A DNA stretch of 64,000 bases from Symbiodinium natans (Eukaryota > Sar > Dinophyceae > Suessiales > Symbiodiniaceae): contig CAJNDS010002240.1 of NCBI GenBank assembly GCA_905221605.1, positions 417,501 through 481,500 of the forward strand, given 5' to 3'. The notes below the pieces were generated by a model that saw only the letters and a list, made by a program, of their open reading frames with translations, did not search any database and was not told the DNA's origin. Each line of letters begins with the position of its first letter. The first letter of the stretch is position 1. A program made the position numbers and the translations under genes. Shown piece after piece: positions 37,940 to 49,900 of the stretch.

Positions 37940-40900
37940 GGTTTAGGGTTTAGGGTTTAGGGTTTAGGGTTTAGGGTTTAGGGTTGAGGGTTTCGGGTTT
38001 AGGGTTTGCCCCCTAAAACCCTGAAACCCTGAAACCCGAAAAGCCTAGACTCTAAAACCCTGAAAACCCTAAAGCCGTAAAACCCTAAAACCCTGAAATC
38101 CTGAAACCCTGCACCCCAAAACCCTAAAACCACTAAACCACTCAAACCCTGAAACCCTAACCCCTGGCCCTAAACTCTAGCCCTAAACCCTAAGCCCTAA
38201 AACCCTGAAACCCTAAAACCGAGTCTCCCAAGAACTTTCGGAGCTCATCTTCCCACTGGTCGACCAGGTGGGAGGGACACCTAACGCACGCACGCCGTTT
38301 AGGTTTTCGGGTCTAGGGTTTCGGGATTTCAGGATTTAGGGCTTTAGGGGGCTTAGGGATTTGGGGAATTTTGGGGTCTAGGCATTTCGGGATTTTGGGT
38401 TTAAGGCTTTAGGGTTTAGAGATTTTGGGTTTAGGGTTTAGGGCAATCGGGTTTAGGGTTTAGGGAATGGGTTTTCGGGTGATAGGGTTTTAGGGTCCAG
38501 GTCTTACTGGCTTAGGGCCCGAGGCTAAAGATGAAAGCTTCGGTTTAGGGGATTAGGGCTTAAGGTTAAGGGCTTGAGGGTTTAAAGCTTAAGGCCTGAG
38601 GGCTTCCCCTAAACCCCCAAGCCTTCAACCCTAAATCCCGAAATGCCTAAACCCCAAAATGCCCTAAATCCCTAAGCCCCCTAAAACGCTAAATCCCTAA
38701 ATCCCGAAACCCTAAACCCGAAACTAAAGGGGTTTAGGGTTTCAGGTTAAAGGCTTTACGGGGTTCAGGGTTGTTGGAGCTGACTGTTTGGGGGAGTCAG
38801 GGGTTAAGGGGGTTAGGGGCTTCGAGCTTAGGGGCCTAGGCCGTTTGGGGTTTTGGGTTTACGTGTTCTAGGGTTTAGGGTCTAGGGCTTCGAAGTGTGG
38901 GTTTAGGTCTTTAGCGTTTGGGTTGAGGTTTTGTTCCGGCTTTAGGGTTTAGGGCTTAGAGTTTAGGGTTTAGGTTTTTAGTGTTTAGGGTTTATGCTTA
39001 GAGTTTAGGGTTTAGGCTTTGTAGGGTTTAGGGTTTGGGGTTTAGGAACCAAAACGAAGAAAACGTTCCCCTCTACACCCACCGCCGGTGGCACATGATC
39101 AGGGTCGCACCGGTGGGGATGTAGCCATGCTTCTTCACCTCTTTCCTGGGCCGAAACAGCGTTTAGGGTTCACGGATTAGGGTTTAGGGCTTAGGGTCCC
39201 TAAACCCTAAACCCTAAACCCTAGACCCTAAACCCTAAATCCTAAACCCTAAACTCTATAGGATTTAAGACTGAGGGTTTAGGGCTTAGAGTTTAGGGCT
39301 CAGAGTTTAGGGGGGAGGGTTCCAATCTTGCTTCCTTCTCATTTGCTTAAGTTCTCCGGGGTGTAGGGTTGCCATCTTCGGTGAATTCCTAAACCCTGAA
39401 CCCTAAACCCTAAACCCTAAACCCCAAACCCTGAACCCTAAACCCTCAACCCTAAACCCTAAACCCGAACCCTAAACCCTGAACCCTCAACTCTCAACCC
39501 TAAACCGTAAATCCTAATAAGACCCGAGGTAAAACCAAACTTTTAACCAGAATGTAAGGCTCAGGGTTTAGAGTCCTAGGGGCCCTGGGAACATCTACAC
39601 GGTATGGATTTAGGGTTTAGGGTTTAGGGTTTAGGGTTTAGGGTTTAGGGCTTAGGGTTTCGGGTTTAGGGTTTAGGGCTTAGGGTTTCGGGTTTAGGCC
39701 TCGGAGTTGAGGGTTTAGGGTCTAGGCCGCAAGTCGACAAATCGCCAACCCGATCCGACACGAAGCCCACCAACAGACGAGCAAGAACCCTACCAAAACT
39801 GAATCACCCCGATACCTCACCAAAAAAAATAAAAACAAAGAAAAGGCCTTCACACCCTACACCCTCCTAAAGCCTCTACCCTGAACCAACCGAACGCAGA
39901 CCCCCCGAGCCGCCTAAACCGCTAACCCCGAGCCCCTGCACCCTAAGCAATGAACCCAGAACCCTAAACCCTAACCCGTAAACCCTAAACCCTAGACCCT
40001 AAACCCTAAACCCTAACCCCTAAGCCCCTAACCCCTAACCCCCAACCCCCAACCCCTCCCAAACCTAAACCCCCTAAACCTAAACCTCCTAAACCTCCTA
40101 CACCCCCAAACCTAAACCCCTAAACCTGAACCTCCTAAACCCCCTAAACCCCCTAAACGCAAAAGGCCAACAAAAATCGAGAAACCCAATAAAAGCAAAA
40201 CACAAAAAAAAAAGTGAACCCTCTAAACCCTATATCATATAAACCCCTAAGCCCTAAACCCTAAGCCCTAAACCCTTGGCCCTAAACCCTAACCCTCCCA
40301 AGCGCAGTTGGAACTCCAGTTCGGCTCGGGGAGTTGCCCCACCTCGCGTCGATTTTTTTTTTTTTTTTTGAGGGGGGGGGGGGGGGGGTAATGAAGTTGT
40401 ATAGGGTTTGGGCCCCAAAAAGTTTCGAAAGAAACGTTTTGAACGAAAGGCTTCTGTTTCAAAGCCTAACTTCTTTTTTGAGCGGCGGGCTTCGAGAAAG
40501 TACAAATGGACTCTACTGTTTCGGGGGGGGGCCCCCCTCCCCCCCCCCCCCCCCCCCCTTTTTCCCCCCCCCCCCCCCCCCCCCAGCACTCCGCCCAGAG
40601 GCGCCCCTTTGCCTGCGTCATAGAAATTGTAGAGGGTTTGGGTCTCAATGATGTTTTAACGAAGGTACTGAACGAAAGCTTTGAACGCAAGCTTTCACTG
40701 AAATGTGTTGACGGAAAGTTTTGGCCGAAACGCCTTGACCCTAAACCCTAAACCCTACACCCTAAACCCAAAACCCTACACCGTGGAATTCGGAGCTTGT
40801 GGGGGGTGGTTAGGTAAATTGAGCATTCGGCCTCCTCGAGGAGCTTGGAAGCAATTTACTTAAGCCCTGCTTGTCAGCTGCTTCGACAACTGCGGATCTA

Positions 40901-43900
40901 CGATAAACCCTAATAAACCCTAAACCCTAAACCCTAAACCCTAAACCCTAAGGGGTACCTTCTTAGGGTCCTTAGTGTAAGGGAATCCTTCTATTTGGGG
41001 GGTCTAGTATAGGGGTCTCTAAATTTTCGTAAACCCCCGAATAAATATCTTGGGAAAATGATACCATGTAGATACAACTTTTATTTCTATTTTGTCCGGT
41101 TTAGGGTCAGGGGGCTTATAGGGGTTTAGGGCATAGGGGTTGCCGGACGAATAGGGTTTAGGGGTTTAAAGTTGAGGGCTGGAAGCTCCCACCAACTTGG
41201 GCCCTAAGCCCCCAAATCCGTAACACCCCAAAACCCCAAAACCCAAAGCCCCCTAAACCCCTAGACCTCAAAAACCCCAAAAACCTTCGAGCCCTGCACC
41301 CCCAAAAACCTAAACCCGCTATCAACCAACGGGTAATTCTCTAAATTAGGTTCCTTTTCCGGTTCCAAAATATAGTACGCCCATAAACACCCATAAAAAG
41401 CAGCCCCCAAAAACCCTAAATCCTACACCCTAAATCCTAAACCCTAAACCCTATATCCTGAACCCTAAACCCTCAATCCTAAACCCTCAACGCCTAAATC
41501 CTTAACCCTAAACCCTGTTTTGGAGAACTGCTCCAACGGGATTGGAACACTCCACGAAAGCCGCTGCCTTGAGTGACACGAGGCCAATCGCCACGCAGGT
41601 CCTTGGTTCCCACGTTCGAGTTTAGGGTTTAGGGTTTAGGGTTTAGGGTTTAGGGTTTAGGGTTTAGGGTTTAGGGTTTAGGGTTTAGGGTTTAGGGTTT
41701 AGGGTTTAGGGTTTAGGGCTTAGGGTTTAGGGTTTAGGGTTTAGGGTTTAGGGTTTGGGCTGCAAAAGCTTAGGCTTCAGGCCTTGGGGTTAATGAGGTT
41801 TAGGGTTGAGAATTTAGGGTTTAAGTTGTAGGGGTCATGAGCTTTATGACTTTATGAGGAAACCTGGCTCAAGGCAACAAAGGATTAAACAAAAACAAAA
41901 AAAGCTGCCAGTGGGGAGATCCTGGGGTCTTCCCGAAGCCCATCTTGTCGGCCAGAAGCCCGCCTGTTGCACTTTACGGTTGGGTCCTAAACCCTAAACA
42001 TTCCTAAACCCTAAACCCTAAACCCTAAAACCCTAAAACCCTAAAACCCTAAAACCCAAAAACCCTAAACCCTAAACCCTAAACCCTAAACCCTAAACCC
42101 AAAACCCAAAACCCAAAACCCTAAACCCTAAACCCTAACCCTAAACCCTAAACCCTAAACCCTAAACCCTAAACCCTAAACCCTAAACCCTAAACGCTAT
42201 GCCTATACCCTAAGCTGCCTGGAGGGGGAGGGTGGCATACCCAGCGTTTCAGTGCTTGTTGACAAACATGCAAAACTCGAAGCAAATGCTAAGCAAAATT
42301 AACTACACGGGGTTTAGGGGTTGAGGTTTAGGGTTCATGGTTTAGCGGCAACTAACAGAATATGCAAAAGCAGCAATAATCACAAGAGCAATAGCAACAG
42401 GAACCGTAGCAGCAACAACAAACAGGAACCAGATAACCCTAAACCCCGAACCGCCTGCAACCCCTCTGTCCCCTAAACCCAAGACCCTAAACCTAATGCT
42501 CCTAAACACCAAGCTTAAGCCCTGAACCCCAAACCCAGCACCCAAAACCTGAGTACTGATAACTTGGGATGTTCCCTCTTACGAACAGTCCTTAATAGGG
42601 ATTATCATACGGGGTACTATAATCCCTACCAGGAACTGTTAGTATAAGGGGAACATCCCAAGTGATAACGGAGGTTGTTGCCTCGAGTCACCAGGCGCCC
42701 CAGAGCATGCTGCTTGTGGCGTTCAATTCGCTGCTTCAGTTCTTCCGTGAAGTAGCCCAAACAGTACCTGAGGGTTCAGGGTTTAGCGCTTGGGGCTTAG
42801 GGTTTAGGGGGTTTTAAAAAGGTTTAGCACTGAGGGTTTCAGGGCTGAGGACTCTGAAGAAAGGGTTTACCTTGGGGCTCAGGGTTTAGAGCTTCGGGTT
42901 TCTAGGGGTTTGGCTTTGGGGCGCCCCGAACTCTGAACAGTCTCGGTGTGTGTTTCTCGGGTGCCGCGTTGAGCTTGAGTGCTTAGGGTGGCACAGAGGG
43001 TTCCGGGCTCAGGGTTTCGGGTTTCGGGTTGGGATGTTCCCCCTTATACTAACAGTTCTTACTAGGGATTATAGTACCCCTGATTCTAGTCCCTATTGAG
43101 GACTGTTAGTATAAGGGGAAACATCACAAGCTTAGGGTTTCCTAGCTTCCCGGCACACCCTGACCTCCGAACTAAGCTGCACCCCTCCTCCAAACTGAGC
43201 TGCGCCCCTGAACTCCAAGACGGGAACCCTAAACCCTAAAAACCCCAAACCCTACCCTTCCCCCGCGCCAAAACAAAAAAAGAAACGAAAAAGACCACTA
43301 ACATGCCTAATGCCACGAAAGACCGGTGTCAAACCCCTGCTGCCCCCCGAACCCTACTTCAAGGTTCATGGTACGTATTAGCCAAATACAACTCTGTACA
43401 TATAACCACGTTAGGGCACTTAAGGGGCTTCTAAGTGGGTTGTAGGTACAGTTATAGCTGGTTAATAAGTACCATGAACCTCCGGCTCCAGGTACTTCAA
43501 GGTTCAGGGCTTAGGGTTTAGGTGTTAGGGTGAGGGTGTACAAGGTAGACCTCAAGGTCCTCCAAGTCCACCCGCAAAACCCTAGAACCTCAACCCTAAA
43601 CCCTAACTAAACCCTGAGCAAGCCCTGAACCTAAACCTCCAAAACCCTTCTAATTCAACCCTCAACCCTAAACCCTAAACCTTCAACACTGAACCCTAAA
43701 CCCTGAACAAGCTCCCCCCCCCCCAGCCTCCCGAAGCGCCTTTTCTTAGGCATCGCCTTCGGCTTTGCCACGGCTTTGGGCTTTGGCGTGGGCTGCGCCT
43801 CGATGGAAAGCATCCAGCCAAGGGATCTGCGCAGGGATCTAAGGGTTTTGGGAGTTTAGGGTTTAGGGTTTAGGGTTTAGGGTTTAGGGTTTAGGGTTTA

Positions 43901-46900
43901 GGGTTTACGGTTTAGGGTTTAGGGTTTAGGGTTTAGGGTTTTTGGTTGTTTAGGGTTTTTGGTTGTTTAGGGTTTAGGGTTGTTTAGGGTTTAGGGTTTA
44001 GGGTCTTTGGCATGGAAGGATTTATGGCCTTGGGGGGTCTTAGGGCTGCGGGGGTTTAGGCGTTGCAGCTCCATGACTGTTGTTGACTGGGGCATACTAC
44101 ATCTTATCTCAAAATGATACCCTAAGCCCTAAGCCCTAAGCCCTAAGCCCCAAACCCTAAACCCTAAACCCTAAACCCTAAACCCTAAACCCTAAACCCT
44201 AAACCCTAAACCCTAAACCCAAGGGCCTGCGCAGATCGAGGGCTGCAGGGATCAGGGTCGGGGTTTCAGGGTTTGGGGCGAGGCCCCGGGGCCAGGACTC
44301 AGCACTTAGGACTTGGGACTTAGGGTTTAGGGTTTAGGGTTTAGGGTTTAGGGTTTAGGGTTTAGGGTTTAGGGTTTAGGGTTTAGGGTTGAGGGTTGAG
44401 GGTTTAGGGTTTAGGGTTTAGGGTTTAGGGTTGAGGGTTCTGAAGGGAGCGGGGTTCATGGGGGGTAGGTACCTAGGTAACCTTAAGGAAGCTTAGGGAG
44501 CTTCGGGGAGTAGTAGGGACTATTCGGGAGCCTTAAAAGAACCCTATAATTAGGCAATCGGGCTTTGGGGCACCTACTTCCACAACGGCGCGACAAATGG
44601 ACCTCCTGAGTTTAGGGTTTAGGGTTTAGGGTTTAGGGTTGAGGGTTGAGGGTTGAGGTTTGAGGGTTCTTGCGAAGTTGCTATCTCCGGGGTGGTTGGC
44701 GCGGCAGTCCAAGCCAAACCCTGACCCCGAAACCCGGAAACCCAACCCCTACATCTCGCCTCCTCTGCTCATCTCGCAAGGCGTGCCTGGATTTTGTGGC
44801 AGGGGGGGGGGGGGGGGGGCCTAGGGTTTAGTGTTGAGGGTTTAGGGCTTAGGGGCAGGGAGGAGGGGGTAGGGCCCGCCCTAAGCTTCTTGATTAGGGT
44901 TTATTGAAGTCTTAAGAGAGGATAGGGTTGAGGAAGGCGATGGACCAGGTGTCCTGGGGTTTCATGGTCCAAAAGCCCAGAAAGAAACTCAAAAGCCCAA
45001 AAAAATGTCATCAAAAGCCTGCAAGCCACGAAAGCCCAAAGAAACCCCACAAAACGCCCAACAAAACGCCTAGATAGGGGGAGGTTTTCTATCTTTACAT
45101 AGGGATTATCCCGGCTACGACTGGGTATCATTGAAGTTCCTGTCTTGGATTCCCACAAAACCCCAAACCCTAACCCCTAAACCCTAAACCCCTAAACCCC
45201 TAAACCCCAAACCCTACACCCAAGTTGCGATGCATCTGTTTACGCTGCTGTCGTCTGAACCCGGAAGACAAGCTGAAGGTTGTCTGCTTGCTTGCTGGGC
45301 TTCTCAGCTCCCCAGCAACAAAGGAAGAAATGAGGGGTTTAGGGTTTCGTTCAGGGTTTAGGGTTTGGGGTTTAGGGTTTAAAGCGCTTAGGGTTTAGGG
45401 CTTAGGGTTTACGGTTTAGGGTTTGTAATGGGCTTGGGATTTAGGATCAGGCTCTGTGGATTCTCTGGGCCCTCGGGTTTAAGTTTTTAGGGTTTTAGGG
45501 TTTTAGGGTTTTAGGGTTTTAGGGTTTTAGGGTAATGTTGTCTGCTGATTAGTGTGGCCCCCCCCCCCCCCCCCTCAACGAATGGATCCCCCGCTTTAGT
45601 GTGGGGGGGGGGGGCAATTTGGGGGGGGGGGGTCTGGCTTTATATGATTTTAAAAGGGATGAGTTTATATGATTTTAAAAGGGATCCATATGATTTTAAA
45701 AGGGATGAGCTCGTATGAATTTTAAAGGGATCCATATGATTTTAAAAGGGGTGAGACTGTATGAAATTAAACGGGATCCTTAAGATTTGAAGAGGGATGG
45801 GTTTATATGAATTCAAAAGGGATTATATGATGTTAAAAGGGATCCACCTGATTTTGAAAGGGATGAGTTTATATGAATTTAAAGGGGATCCATCTGTCCC
45901 AACCAAGCCAGCCCGCAGAAAAAAATATAATTCCGGGGGAGCAAACTTTTATATTATACGGCAGTCGGGCAGCTGCTGGACTACCCCCTTTGAAATTTGA
46001 TTGCTTGGCCTCGGTACAAAAGCATTTTATAAGGAACTCTTAGCTTTGGGGCTGGCCTGGAGACTGAAGATTTCAGGGCCCGACAACCTCAGGCCTCAAG
46101 GTTTAGGAGGCCTCAGCCCCTTAGGCCTCTGGATCCAAACCCAACCAGCCCGCAAAAAAAAAGATAATTCCGGGGGAGCAAACTTTTTATATTATACGGC
46201 AGTCGGGCAGCTGCTGGACTACCCCCTTTGAAATTTGATTGCCCGGCCTCGGTACAAAAGAATTTAATAAGGAAATCTTAGTTTTGGGGCTGGCCAGGAG
46301 ACTGAAGATTTCAGGGCCTGACAACCTCAGGTTGTCAGTTCAGAAGCGATTTGCGGACGACAACACCATTCGACAGCCTCGCCGAAATTTTGCATCGCCC
46401 GGCTTTTTTTTCACAATTCCGGGGGTCCTCCTCAAATAGATCCACCTGAATAATTTTTGGATTTTTTTCCACAATTCCGGGGGAGCACACTAATCAGGCT
46501 ACAACATTACAGTTTGAGGGTTTAGGGTTTAGGGTTTACGGTTTAGGGTTTAGACTTTGGGGAGTTTAGGGTTTAGCCCTTGTTGGGTCTTGCGTAGGTA
46601 CAGGAGGGAACCTATTCCCTTCCAAACCAGGGAACCGAAGCCCCGAAAGGATTCTAAAACCCTTGGACCACCCTAAAGGTTTAGGGTTTAGGGTTTAGGA
46701 TTTAGGGTTTAGGGTTTAGGGTTTAGGGTTTTTGGTTGTTTAGGGTTTTTGGTTGTTCAGGGTTCAGGGTTCAGAGTCTACGGGGGGGGGGGGTTCCCAA
46801 CTATCAGACGGGGGAAGGGAGGGTGGGGGGGCGGAGAACGGGAGAGGAAGGCGGGGAGGGCGGTCGGAATGCATTTTTTCCATTCTGTGGCCGACCACTC

Positions 46901-49900
46901 ACTCGTCTATGAGTTTGAGGTGGAGGATGATTCTTCTGGCAAGATAACTCGTTCGTAGCTGGTCCGACTAGCCTAATGGAAAGAGGACGAGAGCCTATAT
47001 GCAGAAACTAACGACTGAAAAGCGAGGCGGTGCACAGGGCAATATCATGGAAAATTAGTATACACTTGCACCTTCCCATCAGAGGACAGTTGGGTTAACA
47101 GAGCAAATTTGTTCGAGGCGATAGCGGTCGTGGAAGAATAGGGGGTTGGGGGGCTGGGGGAGGGTGGGTGGCAGCGCACCCAGAAAGAGGGTCCCCCCTC
47201 CCCCCCCCCCCCACACCCGCGACCCCCCCCCCCCCCATGAACCCTAAAACTGAACCCTAAACCCTAAACCCTAAACCCTAGACCCTAAACCCTAGACCCT
47301 AAACCCTAAACCCTAAACCCTAAACCCTGAACCCTGAACCCTGAACCCTGAACCCTGAACCCTGAACCCTGAACCCTGAACCCTAACCCTAAACCCTAAA
47401 CCCCTTAGCCGTCAGGGGCGCTGTCGGAACATCGGCGGATTTGCGGCCAGCGCATCTCCGTCGTTGTTCGGGATCTTGAAAGGGACCGGCGCGACCTCAG
47501 AAGGGCCGAGGCCCAGGGGGAAGCTTGCTTCGAGTTTGGGGTTTTGGGGTTTGGGGGTTTAGGGTTTAGGGTTTGGGGTTTTGGGTTTGGGGTTTGGGGC
47601 TTAGGGCTTGGGGTTTGGGGTTTAGGGTGTGGGGATAAGGGGTTGGGGTTTACGGCTTGGGCTTTAGGGTTTGGGATTCAGGTGGGGTTTAGGGTTTGGG
47701 TTTGAAGCTTAGGGTTTGGGTTTAATTAGGGTTTGGGGTTTAGGGTTTGTGGTTTAGGGTTTGGGTTTTCGCACTTAGCGCTTAGGGTGTAGAGCTTAGG
47801 GTTAGGCCAAGTAGTCAGAGTGACTCAAATTTCGAACTCAAGGGCTTTCTTGGGAGAATGGGTGTCAGGGCTTGTGGTCCTAAACCCTAAACCCTAAACC
47901 CTAAACCCTAAACCCTAAACCCTAAACCCTAAACCCTAAACCCTAGCCCTAAACCCTAAACCCTAACCCTAAACCCTAAACCCTAGACCCTAAACCCTAA
48001 ACGCGCCTCCCCACGCTGCCTCTTGTGCTTGTTCCTCTCGGCGGGCACGAAAACATCTGCCTGCGAAAAGATTGTTGGTTCAGTAGGGCTTAGGGTTTAG
48101 GGTTTAGGGTTTAAGGTTTGGGGTTTAGGGTTTCGGGTTTATAGAAACTGTGTAGGGTTCAGCTCCGGATTTTTGGGCAGTTCTTGGGCGAAAGCTGTTT
48201 GTTTTGCTTTCGGGCCTTTTGGGGCTTCTTTTGGGCCTCGCTGGCCTTCTGATGTCTTTTTCTCTCCCAGGTTGGGGCCCGGTGCTGTTTGTGTTGCGCC
48301 GACTTGTTGAGACAAAAAGCTTTGCACGTTCAGAATGATATGTTGTCAAGTCCAGAAAATGAAGCATTTGAACATTTGGCTTGGGAACGTTTCGGCTTCG
48401 GCCTGTGGATTTCGGTTGAGGGTGAAGGGTGCAGGGTCCTCAACACCCAATCCCCGAACTCCTCAAGCCTTGTGGAGCTCCAACCCTGCACCCTCCTCAA
48501 CCCTGACCCTTCCTCAACCCCCCAAAACCCCCCTAAACCCGAACCCCAACCCCCCCCCCCCCCCCCCCCCCCGCCCCGGCCGCTCACCGAGATCTGCCCT
48601 AAACCCTGAACCCCTAAAACCCTACAACCCCTAAAAACCCTAAAACCCTCGAACCCTCAAACCCTAAAACACTAAACCTGTAACACCCTGAAACCCTAAA
48701 ACCCTAAAACTCTAAAACCCTAAAACCCTCAAACCCTACAACCCTCAAACCCTAAAACCCTCAAACCCTAAAACCCCTAAAACCCCCCAAAAGCCCAAAA
48801 AAACACTAAAAACCCCTAAAACCCTAAAACCCTAAAAACCAAAAACCCAAAAACCACTGAAACCCTAAAAAACCTCAAACCCTCAAACCCTGAAACCCTC
48901 AAACCCTCAAGCCCTCAAACCCTAAATCCCAAAACCCTAAAAACCCTAAAGCCCTAAAACCCTCAAACCTAAAAACCCGAAAAAAACCTGAAAACCCTAA
49001 AAACCCCAAAACCCTAAAATCCTAAAAACCCGAAAAACCCTGAAACCCTAAAACCCTCCAACCCCAAAAACCCTGAAAACCCTAGAACCCTAGAACCCTA
49101 AAACCCTAAAACCCTAAAACCTTAAACACCCCAAACCCCTAAAGCCCCAAAACCATTTGAGAAAAAAACAAAAAAAACCTGAAAACCCTAGAACCCCTAA
49201 ACCCTAGAACCCCTAAACCCTAAACCCTAAACCCTAAACCCTAAACCCTAAACCCTAAACCCTAAACCCAAAACCCAAAACCCAAAACCCTAAACCCTAA
49301 ACCCTACACCCTACTAACCGCCTGTTCTCTGGCAAGCCGGGCCCCCGAGGACGAGGAGGACAAGGGGGCAAGTCCCAGACGCCGGCGCCGGCCTGGCCCC
49401 CCTACTTGGAGGCTCATGGTGCTTGTTAACCAAGTATAAGTAGGGTTTAGGGCTTAGGGTTTAGGTTTAGGGTTTAGGGCTTACCAAGCATAACTGTACC
49501 TCTCACCCACTTATAAGCCCCTTAAGTGCCCGAGTGTGGATATAAGTACAGTTCTAAAAACAGTCATAATTCGTTAATAAGTACCATGAACCTCCAAGTG
49601 CGAAGGGTTGAGGGTCTTCTGGGCCTCAGGGCTTAGGGGTTTCGGTTTTGCAGGCTTTGGGGCTGAGGGTTTAGGGTGTAGGGTTTAGCGCAGGGTTTAG
49701 GTTTTAGGGTTCATGGTTGAGGGTTGAGGGTTGACGGTTTAGGGCTTAGTAGGGCTTAAGGCTTCGGGGCCTTTGGCGCTAGAAACCTCCAGCGTCCCAA
49801 CACCTAAACCCTCGTTCCTAAACCCCAAACCCTAAACCCTAAACCCTCAAACCCTTAGAACCCCAATTCGAAGCAGGTCCTGGCGCGGGCTGCGAGCTGC

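Noticed and set aside
40290-40347. Minus block [13 protein letters not shown] as an exon
   Set aside because: Exon 17 joins exon 18 in phase without it.
40254-40751. Pro/Gly-rich frames
   Set aside because: Caused by poly-C/poly-G runs.
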